Source: Paraburkholderia sp. HP33-1
Lineage (GTDB): Bacteria > Pseudomonadota > Gammaproteobacteria > Burkholderiales > Burkholderiaceae
Reading direction: 5' to 3'
NCBI RefSeq assembly: GCF_021390595.1
Contig: NZ_JAJEJR010000002.1
Location: forward strand, 1,984,001 to 2,048,000
Length of the DNA stretch: 64,000 bases
Shown here: piece after piece, positions 63,484-64,000 of the stretch
Position numbering within the stretch: position 1 is the stretch's first letter
Layout of the letters: each line of letters begins with the position of its first letter
Notes under the pieces: model-generated
Databases searched by the model: none
What the model saw: the letters and a program-made list of their open reading frames with translations, nothing else
Told to the model about the DNA's origin: nothing
Position numbers and translations under genes: made by a program

Positions 63484-63506
63484 ACATGATAATGGCGTTA
63501 TCATGT
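63484..63506. promoter_or_regulatory. 9-bp inverted repeat between hyfB and the DUF1275 gene
   Basis: ACATGATAA-TGGCG-TTATCATGT is a perfect 9-bp inverted repeat in the 230-bp divergent region, with further AT-rich sequence and no other structure. It is typical of a dimeric repressor site and may control both genes. Confidence 0.5.
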
Positions 63507-63603
63507 GAACCACATGTTCGAGGAAATCGGGCGGCCCTGCGGTGCGCGAACCGCCTATCCGCCTTGTCCTTGCTGCCGCTCCGAGCGATTGAGTGAAGAT
63601 CCT

Positions 63604-64000
63604 ATGCCTGCGCAGTACTTTCGAAGCCTGACGGGAAAACACCGCAGCGCGACGGCAAACCGTCAGCTCGGGTTTTCTCTTGCGTTCGTCGCCGGCGCCA
63701 CCAATGCCGGCGGCTTCCTCGCGGTCAGGCAATACACGTCCCACATGAGCGGCATCGTGTCGGCGATCGCCGACCAGGCGGCGCTCGGGGACATCCGGCT
63801 TGTGTTGGCCGGCATCGGATCGCTGGCATCGTTTCTCGTCGGAGCGGGATGCTCGGCAGTGCTCGTCAACTGGGGGCGCCGCCAAAGCCTGCAAAGCCAG
63901 TACGTCCTGCCGTTACTGGTCGAGGCCGCGCTGCTCCTCCTGTTCGGTCTGCTCGGCAGCCACCTCGCGCTCTGGGAAGCGTTCTTCGTCCCCGTCACCG
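63604..64000 (+). CDS. DUF1275 (YoaK-type) membrane protein, N-terminal part (cut by window edge)
   Basis: Starting at ATG 63604 an open frame runs to the right edge of the window (132 codons). The product begins MPAQYFRSLTGKHRS, then LGFSLAFVAGATNAGGFLAV, YTSHMSGIVSAIADQAALG, FLVGAGCSAVLVNWGRR and LVEAALLLLFGLLGSHLA, i.e. the hydrophobic pattern of DUF1275 (YoaK-like) membrane proteins, whose function is unknown. The ribosome site is weak, so a different start is possible. It is divergent from hyfB across the palindromes at 63.4-63.5 kb. The 3' end is outside the window. Confidence 0.8.
   Translation, partial: MPAQYFRSLTGKHRSATANRQLGFSLAFVAGATNAGGFLAVRQYTSHMSGIVSAIADQAALGDIRLVLAGIGSLASFLVGAGCSAVLVNWGRRQSLQSQYVLPLLVEAALLLLFGLLGSHLALWEAFFVPVT

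Noticed and set aside
1..64000. tRNA, rRNA, CRISPR arrays, IS elements, prophage or integrase genes
   Set aside because: I looked for their signs (tRNA-like cloverleaf ends, spaced direct repeats, transposase or integrase motifs, terminal inverted repeats) and found none.

Overview
The window reads as chromosomal DNA of a high-GC betaproteobacterium of the Burkholderiaceae, most like Paraburkholderia or Caballeronia. Pointers are a DUF4148 protein, a BPSL1445-type SYLF lipoprotein, a DUF3141 protein next to phosphate acetyltransferase, a FixL/FixJ-like regulator set, hydroxycinnamate catabolism of the Ech/Vdh/Fcs type, and overall codon use. I saw no rRNA, tRNA, IS element, prophage or CRISPR array. 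The window cuts two genes: a phosphate acetyltransferase at the left edge and a DUF1275 membrane protein at the right edge.

Region 1 (1-12.5 kb, all minus strand) is one tightly packed set: small periplasmic protein, RND periplasmic adaptor, RND pump, outer-membrane channel, PqiA, PqiB, PqiC, a DUF3141 PHA-synthase-like protein and phosphate acetyltransferase. Several neighbours overlap by ATGA or are one base apart, so drug efflux, MCE lipid transport and overflow/storage metabolism look co-transcribed. Region 2 (12.5-18.7 kb) holds a soluble PAS histidine kinase, a FixJ-type regulator, a receiver-only regulator, a SYLF lipoprotein, a VIT-like membrane protein and polyphosphate kinase 2. Four copies of an inverted-repeat motif, GACY-WW-RGTC, lie in the gaps ahead of these genes and ahead of the efflux operon, which suggests one local stress or low-oxygen regulon.

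Region 3 (18.7-28.7 kb) is a hydroxycinnamate (ferulate/p-coumarate) module: ech, vdh, fcs, an acyl-CoA dehydrogenase and an SDR on the minus strand, with an amidohydrolase, an aromatic-acid MFS transporter and a MarR regulator. The two divergent promoters share a gap-free conserved 54-bp block carrying TCAGG-N3-CCTGA, probably the MarR operator. Then come a DJ-1/PfpI protein and an RHH protein.

Region 4 (30-40.7 kb) is accessory: an MFS exporter, a CAP-domain lipoprotein, a Phd antitoxin with a broken ParE-like toxin, and a two-gene unit of a 1392-aa membrane-anchored STAND/NACHT-like NTPase and a DAO-family FAD oxidoreductase. The NTPase gene starts in DNA that is visibly AT-richer. This pair is the best candidate for an undescribed (possibly defence) system. 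An MltF-like lytic transglycosylase and a DUF4148 protein follow.

Region 5 (41-51.3 kb) is a second complete RND pump (permease-adaptor-channel), a convergent heavy-metal-type two-component system, a small secreted protein and NhaC. Region 6 (51.3-56 kb) is a long AT-rich gap, a large autotransporter with PEP-CTERM/T5SS-type repeats and a small secreted protein. Region 7 (56.2-63.4 kb) is a six-gene hyf-like membrane complex whose large subunit lacks the cysteines that bind NiFe, i.e. an Ehr-type (energy-converting-hydrogenase-related) complex. It is followed by the divergent DUF1275 gene.
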